Assembly: GCA_965153455.1 (NCBI GenBank)
Contig: OZ234493.1
Coordinates: 31,610,213 to 31,674,212 of the forward strand
Source of the DNA: Sphagnum compactum
Lineage: Eukaryota; Bryophyta; Sphagnopsida; Sphagnales
DNA: 64,000 nucleotides
Direction of reading: 5' to 3'
Notes under the pieces: generated by a model
What the model saw: only the letters and a program-made list of their open reading frames with translations
Told to the model about the DNA's origin: nothing
Database searches by the model: none
Shown here: one piece after another, positions 36,101 through 47,800 of the stretch
How the letters are laid out: the number at the start of each line of letters is the position of its first letter
Position numbering within the stretch: position 1 is the first letter of the stretch
Translations under genes and position numbers: made by a program

Positions 36101-38997
36101 ATACATATATATATACTCTTGCTCCTGATTGTAGCAGGAAAAGATCAAGAAAGACACATGTGCAGTACTTTCATTCATTCACCATGAATCATTGAACACT
36201 ATTGCTCAAAGAAACACAAGAGTCTGAAATCCGAATGTGCTAACATACAAATTGCAAAAGTGTCAGCGGCAGAAGAACTCACAGAAGCTTGCCACCGAAA
36301 TTGCATTTTTGACAAAGGTGGTTGTACTCCATCCAATCCATTGCTGATTCCTCACCTGATGACTCCACATGTTCCCTTGCTGCTTCACCACGAGCTGCAG
36401 AAGATTGGTGTCCCTCTTCTTCCTGTGTACTTTCCAAAATCTTGAGGAGCACCCGATGATCAAAAGCACTTAATCCAAGACTCTTCCCAGAAGAAATATC
36501 CCGTATTTTCCCCCCGAGTTCACGAGAAAGATCCGCTGCCCAATTCACTGGGTTTCCAGATTCTTCCATCAGACAGGCAGCAACAAATCTCATCCGCAAC
36601 ATGATGACAAAGCTTTCTTCATCATACTCCCGAATCCATGTATCCTTCAACCGCTTTGCAAACTCACAGTTTTGATCAAGTGTTGTGAAATCCAATCCCT
36701 TGGAGCTCCGCCCACGCCGCGGAAACCGACTCCTCACTTTCTCAGTTCCAAGTTTCTGTATGCATTCTCGTGGCATGGGGCCTATGGAGCTTTTCTTGAA
36801 GATTTTTCCAAGTGACTCAGGATCAATTCGAAGCACACCCCCATCCGAGAGTTCAAGCTCCTTCTTCAGGGTATCATACACAACAATCCTCTTCTGGGGC
36901 AAAATTTCAATATCCACAGGTAATCTCTCATGTACATGCTGAGCTGCATCACACTCTTTGGCAAACTTTGTCTTCTCTCTTACGTTCCTTTCTTGCACAT
37001 GACCTCTGCTTTCTCGCATCCTCTTCATCCCAACCTGAAATTCAGTACAAGATGAGGATAATCGTGCAAAAGAAGAGTGTTACCCCATGGACCCAAATTT
37101 GCAAAGCTAATAGATAGTGAGCACAAATGCATGGCCCGTTCGAATCAGCACAACAAATCCCAAAAACCCAGCACCTTGTTCAGGGAAGCCACCATGTATG
37201 TTCCATGTCCTAAAGCAAACCCAATACCCTACTGAACCACAACATTATGCCCTATTGAGAAATTCCAAAGCAGAAGCTATCTCTCACCTTACCTCCAAAC
37301 TCCTATAAGAAAGAAAACATAAAAAGAAAATTGTTTTCCAGAGCCCATTTAAGATTAAAAAATTTCTGCCACCCTTTCTCTCAAAGACTAAGTGCATATA
37401 GCAGATGAGAAACTAGCAACACAGACCTGATTTTCAAATGCAGCATCTCCTTTACTTTGCACCTCCAAATTTCTACCACCTTCTGCACATTGGATGCAGT
37501 GTAATAAGATTGACGTGTCTTGAAGGGATTCAGGATTAGGTGTAAAGTTTCATGTCTGGAATTCCGGGATTAGGGTTTAAGGATTTGAGGATAAGCTTGC
37601 AAATTTTTACACAAGAGATAGATGTATGAGAATGTAGACACACATTTGTGTGAGTTGTACTATCATGGAAAAATCAGGAGTTTCCTTAAGACATATACTC
37701 AGATATTGGCATAATATAGCCATGGAATCCAATAGAGTTTTTAACTGACCAGCTCCCGATTGATGTTGTTCATTCTGGCGAGATTGCTTGCTTTTGTGTT
37801 CAAACTCCATTTGCTTCTTTCCCCTATCATCATCCTGTTCAGACTCTCCTAAACCAGGAAAATCTCCTCCTTCATGTACATCATTGAGAAGCTGATGCTC
37901 TGTTATTAGAACCTTGTTCACCACCCGACATGGGGTTCTAGCAGATGGGGTTCCATCTTTAACATGATCATCATGATCAAGTTGCTGTCTTCCAGATTCT
38001 GTTGCTGCTACAAGCAATTCCTCACTAGTGTTTCCCCTCACTACCCAAGATTTACTACTTCCCCTCTGTTCCTGGTTTTCACCACCCAATTGTTGCAGGT
38101 GATCACTTTTGGCATCCAAGACTTCACATTTGTTTCCACCGCATTTCTTGATCCATTCTTCCCCTGCTGCAAGTATCTTGGTATGTGGTGTCATTGTGCT
38201 TAATCTCTCCCTCTTGTTTTGAATTGGAGACGATGGTTCCATCTCCATACACATCCGCTTCCCACCAACCTATGAACAATCATAGATAGATCACATTGCT
38301 TTCACACACCTAAGACCAACATGATAAAGAATACTAGAGCATGCAACTCTGAAACTGGGCTGTCATAAGAAGGGGCTTTGCTCCACACACACAATGATGC
38401 ACTGACCTCGGTTCCATTTCTGCTAGGGTTGTCTTTTTCAGTTGATGCTGCTTCACAGTGTCCATGGGAATGGCATTGGCTTTGGCTTCTTAACTCACTA
38501 GATGTAACCACATGATGAGCTTGAAAAAGTGCTCCCTCATTCCATGGTTCCAAAGAAACATTATCCTCCTTTCTATTCCCAAACGTCAAAATGCTTGCAA
38601 GCTCCAACCCGCCATTCTCAGTAGTGTGACCAGCATCTTGTCTGCGTAGCCCTATGGACTCGCCATATTCTGTCACCACCAAACCTAAGACAATCACATA
38701 TCTTTTTTGAGCTAATACCCAAAAACAAATCACTTTACGCTGTTCTAGAATTTTTCGTCAGTTGACTACTACTGCCATCTTATAATGATCAAATTTCTTG
38801 CTGCTCACAAACACAACCTAACATCTGTGGATAACTTCGTGTTGAGAAATTCACCAAGATCCAGCATTGCACAAAACATTGAAACAGCCATTACCTCCAA
38901 GTCCACCATCCTCATCATCAATGTTCACAACTTCATCTTCATCCCCCTTCCAACCAGCAATTATCTCCCCTCTCCACTTGGGCACATCCACATCCAT
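24167..38997 (-). CDS. MOM1-like: MOM1-like transcriptional silencing factor (CHD3-derived, degenerate helicase)
   Basis: Predicted exons (minus): 38895-38997, 38407-38684, 37750-38269, 37427-37482, 36283-37034, 35804-35992, 34712-35575, 33971-34523, 33497-33742, 32776-32934, 32304-32567, 31882-32022, 31418-31711, 31024-31197, 30117-30902, 29247-29783, 28142-28252, 27143-27958, 25749-26948, 25399-25506, 24955-25135, 24167-24726. The frame is open across all junctions for 2963 aa. The start ATG is directly preceded by an in-frame TAG. Domains: PHD fingers at about 555-605 and 905-960, chromodomains at about 1055-1105 and 1106-1170, SNF2 N- and C-lobes at about 1187-1640, then a block resembling the conserved MOM1 region after the helicase (about 1973-2100), coiled coils (about 2300-2440, 2690-2770) and a Gln/Ser-rich end. 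ATPase motifs are degraded (DEAR for DEAH/DEGH). MOM1 acts in nuclear gene silencing in Arabidopsis; that role here is inferred. Confidence 0.9.
25790..26265 (-). repeat. Coding repeat of 33-35 residues in the MOM1-like tail
   Basis: Within the 1200-nt exon, four to five consecutive units share the pattern RIA-x-P-x-P-(V/I)-SRG-x-(T/S)-x-SA-x-A, then E-x-A-x-x-VLE. Unit length varies between 33 and 35 residues, so this is an imperfect coding minisatellite under protein-level constraint or recent expansion. No function is known to me. Confidence 0.75.
28255..28640 (-). repeat. Decayed duplicate copies of an exon and its intron flank
   Basis: The 111-nt exon at 28142-28252 begins GAGAATGTTGCCAACCATGC after its acceptor. 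In the preceding intron a related block follows a CAG acceptor at about 28456 (GCCAAGAATGTTGCCAACTG), with matching upstream intron sequence. A third, more diverged copy of the flank lies at about 28540-28640. The downstream parts have decayed and lack a usable donor, so I do not include them in the CDS. Confidence 0.7.
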
Positions 38998-39220
38998 CTA
39001 GAAAAATGTGATGTGATCTCACTCTTCAGTCCAAACAGACCTGCAGCGGCACATAATTGGTTGTCAGTTACTTCAACAAATAGGACAAGGGTTGTCAAGC
39101 TTTCTTGCTGTTACCAATGAAGCATTTTTCTCAATCATTTATCCTCAAATGATTGCCACCTTATCAAGATAAATGCACATCAGAAACTTTCAATGTTCTT
39201 TTGCAATGAATGATCCTCCA
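38998..39220 (-). promoter_or_regulatory. Proximal 5' leader of the MOM1-like gene
   Basis: This stretch lies immediately upstream of the start codon and holds no other gene. The transcript start is probably further upstream, within or beyond the tandem repeats at 39220-41200, because gene-like composition with AACCCTAA telo-box elements continues there. No intron could be fixed with confidence. Confidence 0.35.
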
Positions 39221-39229
39221 ACTACTACT

Positions 39230-40195
39230 TACCTATTGACCAGTATACCTTTCCTCTTCCTAGTGAAAATGTTTTGGAAACTTGGAAACTCCTCCAACTA
39301 CTACTTACCTATTGGCCAGTATACCTTTCCTGTTTCCTAGTGACAATGTTTCAGAAACTTGGAAACTTGTTTTTCCCTTGAATGAGGAGGAGACCCTAAT
39401 TCTCAAGAACTTTCTCCAGAACCCTAATTTCTGAAAAAGACATTTTTCTCCTTGACAAAATGCAAAAGCCAAAGAATGTGGAGAAAATCACAATTGGGAA
39501 TCATCATAATTGGAAACTTGGAAACTTGTCTTTCCCTTGAATGAGGAGGAGGCGCTAACTCTCAAGAACTTTCTCCAGAACCCTAACTTCCGAGAAAGAC
39601 ATTTTTTTTCCCTTGTTTTTTCTCCTTGACAGAATGCAAAAGCCAAAGAGTGTGGAGAAAATCACAACTGGGAATAGTGCAGGTCAGAAGTAGATGGCTG
39701 GGAACTTTCTCCAGATCCCTAATTTCCGAGAAAGACATTTTTTTCCCTTGACAATATGCAAAGGCCAAAGAGTGCAGAGAAAATCACAATTGAGGATAAT
39801 TCAGGTCCGAAGTAGATGGCAGGGAACTTTCTCCAGAACCCTAATTTCTGAGAAAGACATTATTTTTCCTTGACAAAATGCAATGGTCTAAGAGTGCAGA
39901 GAAAATCACAATTGGGAATAATGCAGGTCAGAAGTAGATGGCAGGGAACTTTCTCCAGAACCCTAATTTCTGAGAAAGACATTATTTTTCCTTGACAAAA
40001 TGCAATGGTCTAAGAGTGCAGAGAAAATCACAATTGGGAATAATGCAGGTCAGAAGTAGATGACAGGGAACTTTCTCCAGAACCCTAATTTCTGAGAAAG
40101 ACATTTTTCTTCCTTGACAAAATGCAAAAGCCAACGAGTGTGGAGAAAACCACAATTGGGAATAATGCAGGTCAGCAGTACATGGCAGGGAAGCA
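39230..40195. repeat. 122-bp tandem repeat upstream of the MOM1-like gene, about six copies
   Basis: The landmark GAACTTTCTCCAGAACCCTA recurs at 39407, 39566, 39702, 39824, 39946 and 40068. The last four steps are 136, 122, 122 and 122 bp. Each unit carries an AACCCTAA telo-box-like element followed by GAGAAAGACATT, TGACAAAATGCAA and GAGAAAATCACAATTGGGAA. The three central copies are almost identical. A smaller duplication of CTCCAACTACTACTTACCTA (about 39217, 39292) precedes the array. Confidence 0.92.
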
Positions 40196-40239
40196 CAAAA
40201 AAAGACAAAGCCTTGACTTACATAGTTTGAGCATGCAAG

Positions 40240-41067
40240 CTCAACAACAACACCCCTTGCATTCGCATATGTGCAAGCCCATTGATGCTCCTTCCTCTTT
40301 CAAAGTTCTCCTTGTGAAATCTATTGTTGTAAACCCCAGAAACAAAAGATTAGAAACAGAAAACACAAAGGGATTCAGAAAACAGAGACAAGAAGGTCTA
40401 CAGCAATCTGAGCATCATCATCAACAACAAAAACAACACAAAAATCTCCAAAACCCTAATTTCCTAGAAGACACTTTTCGTCAACAAAATGCAAAGCCCA
40501 AAGAGAATCGAGAAAACATTAGAGTTTGGGTGGGGGGAAAAAAAGGGCAGAGAAGAAGAAGAAGAAGAAGAAGAAGAAGAAGAAGAAGATGCAACGAAGA
40601 ACTGCAAAAGACGAAGAAGCCTCGAACTCACATACCTATGTCTTGAGAGCAAGTTCCACAACAACAACACCCATTGCATTCATTCTCAGAAATGCACATC
40701 CAGACACTTGATGATCGTTTTTTCTTCAACTTCCTTGTGAAATGGATCTAACTGCACATTCCAGAAACAAAACAGGGGGATTCAAAAGAGACAATGTGAC
40801 AAGCAATGTGAGTGAGCATCATCATCCACAACACAAGATTCTCCAGAACCCTAATTTCCGAGAAGACATAATTCCTAGACCAAAAAAAAAAAAAAGTTGC
40901 AAATCCAAAGAGAGTCAAGAAAAAAGGGCAGGGAAGAAGAAGAAGATGATGATGCAAGGATGCTTAATGACTTCCCCCCAACCCTCCCCCCTCTTTGCAA
41001 ATTCCTTGTTGAGAAGGGTTTCTACTGCAAAAATTCCAGAAACAAAATCAGGTCAGGAAAAAACAAA

Positions 41068-41107
<40 letters not shown>

Positions 41108-41200
41108 AGACCCAACAAGATCGTCAACAATGTGAGCATCATCAACAACACAAGAATTTTCTTACTTACTCAAAAAAATTGTAGAAGATGATAAATCATC
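40240..41200. repeat. Three larger diverged tandem segments (about 300-420 bp)
   Basis: Segments beginning near 40240, 40660 and 40965 share, in order, a CCTTGTGAAAT or CCTTGTTGAGA block, CCAGAAACAAAA, GTGAGCATCATCA and ACAACACAA. The first two also carry an AACCCTAATTTCC block like that of the 122-bp units, followed by a GAAGAAGAAG tract (40552-40590 and about 40936-40946); the third carries a (GA)n tract at 41073-41100. Open frames across these tracts are low-complexity and not convincing genes. Confidence 0.75.
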
Positions 41201-41389
41201 CCAGATCTTGCCAACACACAAAAGCTCAGGAAGAAGAAGAAGAAGAAATGAAGAACAAGATCTTCAAGGCACCAAAAATAAAAAGGAAAATTAAAAATAA
41301 AAATCAAACAAACAAACAAACAATGTACTTCATTGAAATAACCAACCCAGCCAAAAAAAAAAAAAAAAGAAAAAAAAACTGCTACTAAC

Positions 41390-43690
41390 TAATAGCCCAA
41401 TTAGGTTAGGGTTATTTAGTGCTTAATTAAAAGGAAACAATTAGCACTAATTAGAGACCAAATAGGATAGGTGTCAATCCAATAGCCTGATTAGATTACC
41501 ACTAGTCTACTAATTTAGTATTGCACTAGGGGTACAATTAGCACTAATTGGGTATAACTGGATATGTGGCAATTAAGTAACTACACTAGGTTAGGCTATT
41601 TTAGTTACTTAATTTTAAGGTACAATTAAGCACTAAGCAGGCACTAATCCATTCATGAACAATTAGCACTAATTACCAAATGTACCAATTATTTTAAGTG
41701 TCAATCAGCAACTTTTATTTGGTAGGATATTAGTAATAATGTAATTATCAATAATTGTCCAAATAGATAAAATGCCCACTCACATAAATAAATTCTAGGT
41801 TAAAAGGTTTTCTAGAGCCTTAATTAGCATTTGGGTACCATGTTTTATATATAAGTCTTAATTAACAAGTCATTACTAATTAGGCCAATTAGTCATTTTA
41901 CTTTGCACTAATTACCAAATAGATAATAATAATTTTTTACTAATCAATGCCATTTCAATTAATTTTATTTTTTTTCTTTTCCTAAAAAACATTTGTGTAG
42001 CAATAATAGTGGACAGATTTCATAAGTCTAGACTAAAGAGTTCATCTATGCAATGATAATTTGCAATTTGTTAGGTAAAATGCATATAGTTGTTTCGATC
42101 TAATATATGTTTTTGTGTTAGTCATTGTTGAATAAATATGAATATTTTGAAAATGTGTAGATTTTATTAAATTATATTAAAATATGATTGTTTTTATTTT
42201 ATTTTATTTTTTGTATATCATAAGTTACAACTTTTTTATATATGTTATGTACATTACACCATATTTACATGTGATAAAAGATTTGTAAAAGTTTGAAACA
42301 TGTTTTGAAACTTTTTAAATTGAGAATTGTTTTGAGAAATGACAATAGTTTATTATCATTTTTACTTTTTATGATAAAATAATTATTAATTTTTAAATTA
42401 TTTTAGTCCTTGAAAATTTGACTAGTTAACACAATTATTATTCAAATTCAAATATATTTTACTAAAAATAAATTTTAGATTCAAATTTAATAATTTTTTT
42501 GAATTTTTTAACATTCATATTCAGAACAACTTTGAATACTTACCATAATTTAAAATATCAAAATATTTATTTATTTATTTATTATATTTTAAATTTTCAG
42601 GGATTTTAAACATTTTTTTGGTTTCTATTAACATGATTTGACCTTATTCAAAAAGTTACTAACATGTTGATATAAAAAATGAACTTGTATTCACCATTTG
42701 GAGATTTTAAGCTTGAGTTGTGAATAAAACAAAGTTAAATAATTAAAATCCCCAACACATGTGAATCTAAACACTTTTGATTGAAGAGTGCAATATGGTG
42801 TTAAAAAGGTGTTTGTAAGAGTTACAACTTTGTATGTAAGAATCTTTTAATTGGAGTTTCTATGCTAGAATTATGGGATCACAATGGTGGTTAGTTTAGT
42901 TTTTTTTATTACTTATTTATTTATAAATGACTTGTTACAAGGTAGGTAGTAAAAATAACCATTACATATCTATGAACCATTTATTAGCTCTACCCATAAG
43001 GAAAAGACCACACATCTATGCAAGATTTGGACTTGGGGATAAAATTTTAGCTCACTCATTAGCCAATGTGGAGATGAAAAGTGTTCACAGAATGAAAATT
43101 TTCACGCGGATGTAATTTTCCATGTTTGGGTGAATGTAACCCTATGTACATTAGGTTTTCAGGTAGTTGATTGAACGTTGTAGGTTTTGATAACCATTGT
43201 AGAAGCTAAAAGTATTTTCTTTTTCAACAAAACTTGTTTTAGCACGAAATAAAACTAAGGTTATCACAAGGAGTCTCAACCTTGCATGGAACGAGAAGGT
43301 GTAGCTATCGCTTTCCAAATCTTTTTCCCCTCCCTCCCCACATGAACATGTTTGGATGTCACGTTACATGTACCTAGTAGTAAGAACTCATGTTTGTCCC
43401 TTGGAATTTCAATAGGCGCATGTTAGGTTTTACCTGTGGGTCACATCTTATGAAACTTGTGAATGGACAAACTTAGGTTTTTTCTTGCAACTCCAACCCT
43501 TGCACGAGAAGGTGAAGGGGGTGTATGTGTATGGAGGTGGTGGTGGTGCATGTGGTGGTTTTGTTGTAGTTTGAGTTTCATTTAACATATCAAACTTTGC
43601 ATGGAAAGTTGGAAATCAATGTGTCTATTGAACATTCAATTTTAACTTTTTCACGATTAAGTTGCTACACTCCTTCTTGGAGAGCAGGAA
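41390..43690. other. AT-rich intergenic DNA
   Basis: I see no gene. The left part (41400-41920) repeats the near-palindrome AATTAGCACTAATT and variants at about 41438, 41535 and 41660. The remainder is poly(A/T)-rich low complexity up to about 43100, then more balanced sequence leading into the glutaredoxin pseudogene. Confidence 0.6.
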
Positions 43691-43941
43691 AAAAGTCTTA
43701 CTTCAGATGCTCTTTTTATGCATGAAAGTACGATTGTGGAATTGTTTACTCAATGAAGAAGCTAGCGGATGTGGAAGATGTAGAACTTCCCCCCAAGGAT
43801 ACGACATTCCCAGCTGCACTAGGGATCTATGTAATGTATGATAAAGAAGGGGACCTTCAATATGTGGGTCTTATGCGTCAAGTTTCCACTAGCCTTGACA
43901 TCCATTTGAAAGAAAATTCTATGCTTTGTGGCTTTGTGAAG
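43690..43941 (+). pseudogene. GRXS16-like: Glutaredoxin S16 pseudogene, 5' part (GIY-YIG-like domain)
   Basis: The frame reads ...KKLADVEDVELPPKDTTFPA and continues with GIYVMYDKEGDLQYVGLMRQ, matching the N-terminal GIY-YIG-like domain that precedes the glutaredoxin domain in plant GRXS16 (a chloroplast monothiol glutaredoxin). The exon ends CGFVK at a GT donor (43942-43943) followed at once by a (CT)n tract. The upstream transit-peptide exon is not identifiable. The other half of the gene lies at 53566-53974, beyond an inserted CACTA element, and carries stop codons, so the gene is dead at this locus. This exon itself shows no stop. Confidence 0.85.

Positions 43942-43943
<2 letters not shown>

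Positions 43944-43993
<50 letters not shown>
43944..43993. repeat. (TC)n microsatellite, about 25 units
   Basis: A pure TC/CT tract lies within the pseudogene intron, directly after the donor. It produces poly(SL) and poly(RE) frames that are artefacts. Confidence 0.98.
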
Positions 43994-43996
<3 letters not shown>

Positions 43997-44033
43997 TTGG
44001 TCTTGTCCTTTGAGCTCAACTTTGTGTTTGAGG

Positions 44034-44036
44034 AGA
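44034..44036. other. Left target-site duplication AGA
   Basis: AGA immediately precedes CACTAC at 44037 and is repeated at 52856-52858 immediately after the right end. Three-base target duplications are diagnostic for CACTA elements. Confidence 0.9.
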
Positions 44037-44056
44037 CACTACTACATATTGTGCCC

Positions 44057-44590
44057 TTTTGCGAAGGGCCAAACAAAAAATCTGAAGGTTTTGCGAAAGA
44101 AAAACAAAAAACCTGAAGGGTTTGCGAAGGAAAAAAAATTTGCCAAATTTGCGATGCGTTCCGCATCGCAACTTGTGGCGCACCATTCATCGCAAATTTA
44201 GAATGAACCTTTAATCATCGCAACACTTTTGCGAGATACACAACAAACAAAACTTTGCGATCCGCTCAGTCTCTGTCCACTGTAGCGAAATTCCACCCTT
44301 CGCAACATTTAATCATACTCAAAACATCGCAACCTTTACAATATACAGAGTATCGCTACAGACTTTGAGATCCACAACACATCGCAACGTGCGATATGTG
44401 GCGCCTCGCAGTTTGCGTTTCAATATGTATTGCAAACCTCGTCACAAATTTTTACAAAACTTTCCGGTGGTGGACGTATCGCAAGGTGCGATGTGAGTTA
44501 GCTCGCAAAGTAGTGAAAGGGTTACTGGAGAAGGAAGTTTCGCGAAAGGGTTTCGCAATGTCATCTGATTCTCAAAACACCATAAAAAAA
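44057..44590. repeat. Left subterminal TGCGA/TCGCA motif array
   Basis: At least 18 occurrences of TGCGA or its complement TCGCA, most extended to TTTGCGA or TCGCAAA and in both orientations, lie in about 530 bp next to the left end. Subterminal arrays of short motifs are the binding sites of TnpA-type proteins in En/Spm elements. By analogy this is the probable transposase or TnpA binding region. Confidence 0.85.
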
Positions 44591-44827
44591 TAAAAAATCT
44601 TTTAGACCAAATGGAAGCTATAAATCCACTTAACCATTATTATAATCTATGTTGCCTTAGTAGATTGAGTGAAAATATCAATAAAGTACGCATAGCAGTG
44701 CTCCTATTCTTGAAAATAAAATTACACAATGGAGTAGAATAGGCAGAAAATGACACAATGAACATTGTGCAGTAATATAGAATCACAAGCCTCAATGGCA
44801 ATTTGCATAAAATCAATGAGTAGTACA

Positions 44828-47800
44828 TTATACGTGGTCATCATCCACCTCAGAGGTTGTAAACACAACCTCTGGTTTCTCACCTAAAATAGAACGGGAC
44901 CGTGGCACATATGTGACAACAAGTGACCACTCCTCTGGGTTTGGGGGATAAGGAAGATAAAAACATTGTTCTACATGACTGGGAAAAGTAAATGGCTCTG
45001 AAGTTTGCCAATGAGATGGCTGATAACTGGTGGCAGATGTCTTTAACCGTGTGTGTCCGCACTCATCCTGAACTACAGTGCAATTTGCACCAGCAAGGTT
45101 CACTTTAAACCACTTGCACTTAAACACATACTCTTCAAACTTTGAATGTGCATCATAAGATACCACCAAGATCTCTTCCAGCTTTCCATAATGTGGCACA
45201 ATATCTCAAACAATATTCCTGTCATGCCGACTACTTCTAGAGTCCTGAATGAATTGCCCTTGAACTCCACAGTCAAAGGTGCGGCCCCTTTTTTCATCCA
45301 AACTGGAAATCCTGAAATTAATATTGTGTTAGGCATTGTGAGTCCTAAACTTATATGATAATAGAAACTTCATGCCCATAAAAATCATCCTAGAACATTC
45401 TAAAAAACTTGTCTGGAATATGAAGATGAATTAATATGCCTAATGAAATAGAAAAAATGAATACCTGAAATGTCTTCCTTGTGTCCACATTGCTGAACGT
45501 GTTGTCACAACTCTCAGTGGTCCATGAACCATGGTGCGAACAGCATCTGTGATCTCTGGAAAACATGCTATACTTTCTCCTTATGCCAACAATTAATCCA
45601 CTTCAACCAACTTCTCTTTCATGTACTTATGAAACGTAGGAAAAATCCTTGATCTCCCACTCATACTTTTGGCATTCTCATAGAAGTTCCTCCACTCTTC
45701 CATGACATTGCTATTATTCAACATGAATGTGGTCAGCTGAATTAACTCTATAGGTAATAACATGCGTGTTTTGATGGCACCAGTCAAACGGTCTTCCTCC
45801 TCTTCTCTTTCCTCCATCCAGACATGAGGACATGATGGATCTATAGTGGCCAAGATGTTGGTGCAATAAAACATGCTCTCTGCTGCCAAGTGTCCTACTG
45901 CCATGCTTCCCTCCACTCGTGCATGGTTACGGACATAACGTTTTAATACTGCCATACATCTTTCAAGCCAATACATCCACCGATAATGCACAGGACCAGC
46001 AATGGCTATCTCATCCACAAGGTGAACTAGTAAATGCACTTGACAATCAAATAATGATGGAGGGAAGGCCTTTTCCAACTTGCATACCACCTCTGCTGCT
46101 ATTACCCTCATTCTTGGAATCTCCTCTACAAATAACTCCTTTGAGCATACCCATCTCAACAGATATCCCAATGACCAAATAGCATCTTGTACTTCTGCAC
46201 TAGCTAAGCCTATTATTGCCACAGGCAATATGTGTTGCAGTAAACGATGATAGTCATGTGTCTTGAGATACCTTGGCCACTTGTGGTCATCGTCCCTACC
46301 AAAAGCTTTTTGAAGATTAGCTCCATAACCTGCAACAAGGTACCATAAAATTATACAAAAGTATTCTAGACATCCAACAGATAACATTCTATACTTCAAA
46401 CTTTTTTTCCAGTATAAGGCATACAGATTTAAATATAAATAAAAGCAATAGAGTACTTTTAAATTCAACCCTTGCCATCAAAGTTCAAACCTGTAGGGAA
46501 TCGCATCTCTCCTATGCGATTTCGAAAGTCTCTTCTTTCTTGTGTAGTAAGTGTCCATGGAGCTGATGGTCGCTGCTCAATACCTGTGTTAGGATCAACA
46601 GTAATCCACACATCGGGATGCCTCTCAAAATCCTCACAGGCCTCCCTAAAGTTACTGTCCTTCTCTCCATAGAGCTGTTTTATGATAGCCTTTCCCACAT
46701 TTCCCTCAATGTGCATGGGGTCCAAGAGATGACGTATTTTCAGCTCACCCCAGTAAGGCAAGCTGTTGAGTATACCCCACCTTGTCAATCCACTACCCTC
46801 AAACACCATAGAATCATTTAGGTCAATAACTCTATTGGCCACATCCCTCCAATATGCAAAAGTGGTAGCTTCTGGAATATCACGCTCATCGCCATAAGGC
46901 ATGTCAAAAGATGAAAATAAAAGTGGGTCTGATTTCATATCATGTCCCAGTGGAAGAAACTTTGTATGGCCAAGGTAAACAATTTTGCGAAGATGGCTTG
47001 AGTATTTAGCCATGTCCTCGAAACTTGGGCCACATGTAGAGCAGGCCTTGTAGCCTTGAGTTTGCAGCCCACTTACAAAACCAAACCCTGATTGTAGAAG
47101 AACGGAATATTAGAACAACAAATAATCACAAAACAGAATAATAAAGAAATATATAGAGGCATGTGCATGATTTCTTACCAGGATAATCATGCATTGTCCA
47201 CATGCAGATTGCCCTCAACTTGAATACACGTGGTATTCCTCCAGTGGTCTTCCTCCCATCATATGCCCATACTCCATCCCACAATGTTTTGAGCTCATCG
47301 ACCACTAGTGCTAAGTAGGTGTCTAGGTTTTTCACCTTACTTGGCCCTGGGATAATAAGAGAAAGCAGCAAAAATCCTTTTTTCATAGACAACCACGGAG
47401 GAAGGTTGTAATTCATGACAACAACTGGCCAAACAGAGGTAGGTCGTCCCTTTCCTCCAAGTGAATGTGGACTAACACCATCTGATGCTAACCCCAACCT
47501 CACATGCCTAGGGTCACGTTCAAGCTCTGGCCATGTTGACTCCACATGCTTGTGAGCAGGAGAGTCAACTGGTAACCTCATAACACTAGGCTCTGATCGA
47601 TGTTCCTTATGCCAAACCATTAACTCGGCCAAGTCTGTACATCGATACATGTGCAGCAAGCGAGGAATAATGGGAAACCACCTTACTGATTTCCTGGGCA
47701 CCTTCTCTGTAAGCATCTGAGGATCATATCGAGCCTCTTCACATGTACTGCACTTCGTTAAATGGGCATTGTTCCCATGAAATAACATGCAGTCATTAAC

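Noticed and set aside
40122-40646. 174-residue plus-strand frame ending in poly-Arg
   Set aside because: It runs through the tandem repeats and a GAAGAAGAAG tract upstream of the MOM1-like gene. Composition explains it.
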